From Bacillota bacterium (GTDB lineage: Bacteria; Bacillota; Clostridia; Acetivibrionales; DTU013), in NCBI GenBank assembly GCA_023439545.1, contig JAEXNT010000071.1, positions 1 through 64,000 of the forward strand: a stretch of DNA of 64,000 nt. The letters run 5' to 3'. How positions within the stretch are numbered: the stretch's first letter is position 1; every line of letters starts with the position of its first letter. The notes below the pieces were generated by a model. That model was not told the DNA's origin. It ran no database searches and worked only from the letters and a program-made list of their open reading frames with translations. The position numbers were made by a program, and so were the translations under genes. Of this stretch, positions 59,114 through 64,000 are shown one piece after another.

Positions 59114-62100
59114 CTAACTCACCTTTTCTCCCATTTTCATTGATACTATCTTGGATACGCCGTGCTCCTGCATCGTAACGCCGTACAGCATATCGGAGCC
59201 TTCCATCGTGCCTTTCCTGTGAGTAACTACTATGAACTGCGTCTGCGCGGAGTAACGTTTCAGGTACTCCGAAAAACGGTAAACATTTGCTTCATCAAGC
59301 GCTGCTTCGATTTCGTCGAGAACGCAGAACGGCGTCGGTTTGAGCCTGAGTATCGCAAACAACAGCGCTATCGCCGTAAACGCCCTTTCTCCGCCCGACA
59401 GGAGCATCATGTTCTGCAGCTTCTTTCCCGGTGGCTGCGCTTCTATTTCTATACCGCTTTCAAGGACATTTTCCTCATCGACGAGTACGAGACCTGCGCG
59501 ACCACCGTTGAAAAGCTCCTTGAACACTATATCGAAATTCTCGTTGATAAGTCTGAACTGCTCCATAAACTGCTTCTTCATGATCGACGTCATCTCATAG
59601 ATCACACGCAGCAGCTTTTCCCTGGCCTGCTCCATGTCATTGCGCTGACTGGTCATGAATTCATAACGTTCTTTCGTTTTTATATACTCTTCTATAGAAG
59701 AAACGTTTACAGGACCCAAATCCTTAATTTCGTTCCTCAGTTCCGTGATCCTTTTCTGAGCCTGCGACAGGCTCCCTATATCCTTCCTCAACTCCTGCGC
59801 TCCCGAATACGTGAGCTCGTATTCGTTCCATATCCTGTTCTGCAGCCCCTCCATCTCGGTCTCGAGCTTTGTCTTTTTGACTTCCACCCTTGAGTATTCC
59901 TCCTGGAGCAGAAGAATATTTTTATTTGCGTCATTTATTTTGTTGACGATGTCATACAGGTCTTCTTCGAGTATCTTCCTCTCCTCTGTCAGCCTGTCGA
60001 GTTCGAAGGTCTTGCCCGATTTCTCCTCGTCGTGCTTCCTGATCCTGTTATTGAGGCCCTGGTTGGATTCATTCAAACCTGTTATCTCATGGAGACATTT
60101 CGACTTTTCAGCATCTTTTCTTGCAATATTCCTATTGATCGCTTCTTTTTCAGAGGCGATGCGCTCGGAATTTTCCTTCACGCTTTCGATGCTTTCCTGT
60201 ATTGAATTGACGGAGATCTTGAAATCGGTGATATCCGAGTGCAGCGCGTCGCGTACCGCCTGGTCCTCTTTATGCTTCTCCTGGTGTTCGGCGACTGTTT
60301 TTTTAGCTTCCGCTATCTCCTGTTCTATATCGGAATACTCCTGCTGGTATTTATCCAATTCACGAGTGATCTCGCCTATCTGCCGCTCGAGCTGATCCTT
60401 CTCCTGCCTTAGCATATCCGTCCTGGCGGATATCTTGTTTATATTCTCTTCTACCTGTGCAAGATGGCTTTCGTCCCTTATCTTTACAAGTTCATTGTTC
60501 TTTATGTCGCCTTCTATGGAAGTTATCTCCGACCCTATCTGCGCAATGTCAACGGTCAGCAGGTCAATATCGTTCTGTACCGATTTTTCGGATTCCTTCA
60601 GCACCTTCAGCTCGTCGTCGAGCTCGTTTATCTCCCTGCTGCGGCTCAGAATACCTGTCCCACGGTTTTCAAGACTGCCGCCCGACATCGAACCGCCGGT
60701 ATTGAGCAGATCGCCTTCAAGTGTCACTATTCTGAAGGAATATCCGAATTTACGCGCCATAGCGATCGCATTTTCGAGATGGTCGACTACGACGACTTTG
60801 CCGAGAAGATTTGCGATAATCCCAGCGTATTGAGGGTCGTATGAGACCAACCCGGACGCAACTCCGCAAAAACCGGCGGTCGAATTGATTCTGCCCAATG
60901 TGCCGGCGTCGAAGCTCTTGCCGTTGACCGAACTGACAGGCAGAAAGGTCGCGCGGCCCAATTTGTTTTTCTTGAGGTATTCTATAGCCTTTTTGGCGTC
61001 TTCCTCGCTCTGTGTGACTATGTTCTGAAGCGCCCCGCCGAGAGTTATTTCAATAGCGGCTTCATACTTTTTATCAACCTTCAGCAGCTGTGCAAGCGCT
61101 CCATGTATGCCTTTGCCAAGCTCAGGAATACTGCGGCAGGCCTGCAGCACTTCACGCACGCTCCTGTTGTAGCCTTCGAGGTTCTGTTCCATTTCCCTGA
61201 GGGTTTTGGCCCTCGAGGTTTTGAACTGTATGTCGGATCTCAGCTTGTTCTGCTTTGACTTGAACTCGCCGAGCATTTCATCGGATTCGGAACGCTCAGT
61301 CAGCAGCGACGAGAGCTTCTGCTTCTGCTTTGAAATCTGCTCCGATGCATGCCTGATGCTCTCGGTCAGATCCTCCTTTTTCATTTTCTCACGGTCTTTT
61401 TCCGCTATCTGCTGATAAACTTCATGATCTATGCTTTTCTGGCGCTTCTGCATATTTTCGATATGTGTCTTCACATTACCGATCTGCAGCTTTTTGTCGG
61501 ACTGTATGTCCATTTTGTCCATAATTGCTGTTTTGAGCAGCTCAATATGGCGTTCGTTTTCATCGAGAGTTTTCAACAGGTCTTCCATTTGCCTTTCGTA
61601 TTCTGAAAGCTTCGTGCTATAGTCTCTGAGCTGTTTTTCAAGATATTTGAGCTTGTCCTGTTTGCCGGCCTCTTCCTTGTCGAAGCCCTGAAGCTTTGCA
61701 ATGAGCTCTTCCCTTTCTGTATCGAGACGATTTATATTCTGTTCGAGGTTTGCTATCTTCTCGTTGTTGAGCTTGATTTCGGAATTGCAGCGTTCGAGTG
61801 CGCCGTCAAGCTCGTAGAACTGCTGCCTGGCGGACTCGAGCTTCTCGTCGAAGGCTTTGAGCAAATCGGTCTTGTCCCTGTTCGAGTTTGTTATCTCTTC
61901 GAGCCGTTTATTCTCGGAATCCACCTGGTCCTTAACCGCTTTATACTGTTCTTCGAGGTCCTTCAGCTTCTCACGGTATTTGTCCATACTGTCGAGATAT
62001 ACGTTAACGTCGAGCTCCTTCAAGTTTTCCCTGAGGTCGAGATACCTGCGGGCTGTCTCAGACTGTTCCTTTAATGGTACGAGCTGAGTTTCGAGCTCCG

Positions 62101-62686
62101 TCACTATATCGCTTATTCGCTCCAGATTCTGCCTTGTAAGCTCGAGCTTTTTTTCGGCTTCCTGCTTGCGGACCTTGTATTTCATTATACCGGAGGCTTC
62201 TTCGAAGATCTGCCTTCTGTCCTCTGAACGCGTGCTCAGTATCTCATCCACCCTGCCCTGTCCGATGACGGAATAACCGTCCTTGCCGATACCCGTATCG
62301 AGGAGCAGCTCAGTTATATCCTTAAGTCTGCACGAAGCTTTGTTTATGAGATATTCGCTTTCTCCCGAACGGAACACTCTGCGTGTCACGGTGACTTCGC
62401 CGAATGCGATCGGAAGCGATCCGTCAGAATTGTCCAGGGTCATAGAAACTTCGGCAAACCCCAGAGGTTTCCTGTGTTCGGTACCCGCGAAAATGACATC
62501 CTCCATCTTGCTGCCACGGAGAGTTTTTATACTCTGCTCTCCGAGCACCCACCGGATCGCGTCTGCGATATTGCTTTTACCGCTGCCGTTAGGTCCGACG
62601 ACTGCAGTAATGCCTCCGTTGAAATCGAGGTTGATTTTTTCGGCAAATGATTTAAACCCTTGCATGTCAAGGCGTCTTAAGTACAA
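59114..62686 (-). CDS. smc: Chromosome partition protein SMC
   Basis: The condensin ATPase that compacts and segregates the chromosome with ScpA and ScpB. 1190 residues, normal length. N-terminal head with Walker A VVGPNGSGKSNIADAIRWVL, a coiled coil (about 170-500), hinge (about 515-660; RSIPELGKGIHGALAQL, GGSMSGGSLENRGTGILSR just after it), a second coiled coil, and the C-terminal head with MLLSGGERAFTAIALLF (signature) and PFCVLDEIEAALDEANV (Walker B, D-loop). No rnc gene precedes it within the window, although rnc-smc-ftsY is the common order; the upstream 210 bases are noncoding. Confidence 0.98.
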   Translation of the reverse strand: MYLRRLDMQGFKSFAEKINLDFNGGITAVVGPNGSGKSNIADAIRWVLGEQSIKTLRGSKMEDVIFAGTEHRKPLGFAEVSMTLDNSDGSLPIAFGEVTVTRRVFRSGESEYLINKASCRLKDITELLLDTGIGKDGYSVIGQGRVDEILSTRSEDRRQIFEEASGIMKYKVRKQEAEKKLELTRQNLERISDIVTELETQLVPLKEQSETARRYLDLRENLKELDVNVYLDSMDKYREKLKDLEEQYKAVKDQVDSENKRLEEITNSNRDKTDLLKAFDEKLESARQQFYELDGALERCNSEIKLNNEKIANLEQNINRLDTEREELIAKLQGFDKEEAGKQDKLKYLEKQLRDYSTKLSEYERQMEDLLKTLDENERHIELLKTAIMDKMDIQSDKKLQIGNVKTHIENMQKRQKSIDHEVYQQIAEKDREKMKKEDLTESIRHASEQISKQKQKLSSLLTERSESDEMLGEFKSKQNKLRSDIQFKTSRAKTLREMEQNLEGYNRSVREVLQACRSIPELGKGIHGALAQLLKVDKKYEAAIEITLGGALQNIVTQSEEDAKKAIEYLKKNKLGRATFLPVSSVNGKSFDAGTLGRINSTAGFCGVASGLVSYDPQYAGIIANLLGKVVVVDHLENAIAMARKFGYSFRIVTLEGDLLNTGGSMSGGSLENRGTGILSRSREINELDDELKVLKESEKSVQNDIDLLTVDIAQIGSEITSIEGDIKNNELVKIRDESHLAQVEENINKISARTDMLRQEKDQLERQIGEITRELDKYQQEYSDIEQEIAEAKKTVAEHQEKHKEDQAVRDALHSDITDFKISVNSIQESIESVKENSERIASEKEAINRNIARKDAEKSKCLHEITGLNESNQGLNNRIRKHDEEKSGKTFELDRLTEERKILEEDLYDIVNKINDANKNILLLQEEYSRVEVKKTKLETEMEGLQNRIWNEYELTYSGAQELRKDIGSLSQAQKRITELRNEIKDLGPVNVSSIEEYIKTKERYEFMTSQRNDMEQAREKLLRVIYEMTSIMKKQFMEQFRLINENFDIVFKELFNGGRAGLVLVDEENVLESGIEIEAQPPGKKLQNMMLLSGGERAFTAIALLFAILRLKPTPFCVLDEIEAALDEANVYRFSEYLKRYSAQTQFIVVTHRKGTMEGSDMLYGVTMQEHGVSKIVSMKMGEKVS

Positions 62687-62897
62687 ATGGAACCCTCCGT
62701 TGACAATACGGCAGTATTGCCGCCAGTCTAAAATGAATGCATTACCATTTTAACATAATTGGAGACAGTTTCAACTGAATTTCCTGATTAGTAACTTACC
62801 AGCAATGCTTCGAATATATCGAAAAAGCTTATGCTGCTGTCTCAACATAAGCTCTGCTACAAAACATATAAGGATGTGATGCCATATCGAAATAACC

Positions 62898-63869
62898 CTA
62901 ATAATCCCTCATTCTTTTCCAGACATCCAACACAAGCCTGTACCTGTCAGGATTCATACCTTTAAAAGGACAATTGCTGGTAGAATATATATATCCACCT
63001 CCGGGCTTTCCGTGAGTAAGGCAGTATTCAGCGCTTTCAAGAATCTCCTCTTCTGTTCCGGTCTGCAGCGCGGCACAGTGAACATTTCCGCATAAGCAAA
63101 CCTTATCCCCCACAAGTTGTTTTACTTCTTTGATATCTACTCCTGCCATAGGATCTATGGAGTGCAGGGCGTGGGGTCTACATTCCACCAGCTGATTCAG
63201 TATCGGCATAAGATTACCATCAGTATGCTTGATAACATATAGGCCTTCTTTTTTTGCAGCGGTAATAATTTTATATAAGTAGGGCTGAATATATTCTTCA
63301 AACATGGCTGGAGAAAGGAACGGGCCCGAGTTATAGCAGTAATCGGAACATAATAGCAAGCATTCCACTCCGCTCTCCCTAAGCCTTTTATTTCTCTCTA
63401 TCGCCCTATCTGCCATTTTCTCTGCCTTTTCCTTCACTCCTTCAGAATCATCGGCGATGGCATATGAAAAGGCATACATATCATTACCGTCAGGTATTGC
63501 GAAGGTTCCATCGCCTTCAAAGCCTATCATGGCCTTATCGCCCAAAAGCTCCCGAAGGTATTTATGAAGCAATCTGGTTTCAAGCGGCAAGGAACCGTCC
63601 TCCGTCAAACGCTTCCGGTAGGAGCCATATCCCGGGATAATGGAATACTCCAGACAGCTGTATACATGAACCATGTATTCCGCCATCTCGAATATTTTGG
63701 ATTCCTTTTCCTTTAAGCTTAATTTTCCTAAATTCTCAGGTTTCAACTCCTCAGAAATGAATTTCCTTCCGAACATCTCCTCTTCAAGCTGGAATTCAAG
63801 TTCAAAAGTCGGTACCTTATCCGGTATTTTTAAATTCAATGCTGCTACTGCTCTTTCTTTTGGTGTCAT
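62898..63869 (-). CDS. URO-D/methylcobamide:CoM methyltransferase superfamily protein
   Basis: A 323-residue TIM-barrel protein of the uroporphyrinogen decarboxylase superfamily. It begins MTPKERAVAALNLKIPDKVP, typical of MtaA/CmuA/URO-D-like proteins, and has SDYCYNSGPFLSPAMFEEYI, YVIKHTDGNLMPIL and KVCLCGNVHCAALQTGTEEE. There is no other haem-synthesis gene nearby, so true uroporphyrinogen decarboxylase activity is unlikely. A corrinoid-dependent methyltransferase is possible, but no corrinoid protein is adjacent and the usual H-x-C zinc site is not obvious. The start has GGGAGAAG upstream. Confidence 0.8.
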   Translation of the reverse strand: MTPKERAVAALNLKIPDKVPTFELEFQLEEEMFGRKFISEELKPENLGKLSLKEKESKIFEMAEYMVHVYSCLEYSIIPGYGSYRKRLTEDGSLPLETRLLHKYLRELLGDKAMIGFEGDGTFAIPDGNDMYAFSYAIADDSEGVKEKAEKMADRAIERNKRLRESGVECLLLCSDYCYNSGPFLSPAMFEEYIQPYLYKIITAAKKEGLYVIKHTDGNLMPILNQLVECRPHALHSIDPMAGVDIKEVKQLVGDKVCLCGNVHCAALQTGTEEEILESAEYCLTHGKPGGGYIYSTSNCPFKGMNPDRYRLVLDVWKRMRDY

Positions 63870-64000
63870 ATTATAATCTTCTCCCTGATTTTTTGAAACA
63901 TAATAATAGATAGAAACCCTGAACCGGCCGGTATTTAGTAGCTCTTGTTTATGAACTTATTCTAACGATATTGGTGCGGTAAAACAATCCGACAAAAGTG

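Noticed and set aside
62898..63869. True uroporphyrinogen decarboxylase (hemE)
   Set aside because: N-terminus and motifs fit the MtaA/CmuA-like branch and there are no haem-synthesis neighbours.

Overview
The window looks like chromosome from an anaerobic, Gram-positive, endospore-forming type of Firmicute, most likely class Clostridia. Three things point there: the essential-gene order matches Bacillus/Clostridium (ylxM-ffh-rpsP-khpA-rimM-trmD, then rplS-rbgA-rnhB-ylqG-ylqH-yraN, and smc-ftsY); carbohydrate import uses LplB/YtcP-type permeases with no dedicated ATPase and YesM/YesN-type regulators; and there are oxygen-sensitive or energy-conserving enzymes (lysine 2,3-aminomutase-type radical SAM, Rnf-like protein). 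Base composition is moderate, with one clearly AT-rich patch near 23.5-24.4 kb. I see no tRNA, rRNA, CRISPR array, intact insertion sequence or prophage.

Layout. 0-3 kb: M18 aminopeptidase and a convergent LCP cell-wall ligase. 3.2-9.1 kb: a five-gene + strand operon for a NitT/TauT-type importer (lipoprotein, two permeases, two ATPases) ending in a cytoplasmic Cys-type sulfatase, probably for import and cleavage of a sulfate ester. The two ATPases are degenerate in complementary ways. 9.2-14.6 kb: chemoreceptor, YesM-like kinase and AraC-type response regulator. 14.6-15.7 kb: a solitary tyrosine recombinase. 15.9-22.8 kb: carbohydrate importer (two permeases, small lipoprotein, solute-binding protein with an Ig-like domain) followed, after a terminator, by a membrane-anchored AraC regulator. 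22.9-25.8 kb: a patchwork of cupin, gene remnants, an AT-rich lipoprotein, a His/Phe/Gly-rich small protein, YbaK and YccF.

25.9-30.7 kb, all on the - strand, is the least ordinary part. It holds a CoA-binding protein and an RnfD-RnfC fusion, then a compact structured RNA containing three stop-start-coupled mini-ORFs, then an ATP-grasp ligase overlapping a C-terminally short KamA. 30.7-37.6 kb: DUF2461, a WecA/TagO-type transferase, a GntR regulator, purB, a class Ic aspartate aminotransferase and an M19 dipeptidase. 37.6-48.9 kb: the translation/SRP supercluster, including flagellar-like FliK/FlhB orphans, interrupted by a cupin and two uncharacterised genes. 49-55 kb: a HAD remnant, a zinc-ribbon membrane protein, the giant helicase Lhr and a 214 bp imperfect palindrome. 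55-62.7 kb: UPF0182 protein, ftsY and smc. 62.9-63.9 kb: a URO-D superfamily protein.

Functional calls come from recognising family motifs by eye; no database search was run. Start sites were moved from the longest ORF wherever a better Shine-Dalgarno sequence was visible.
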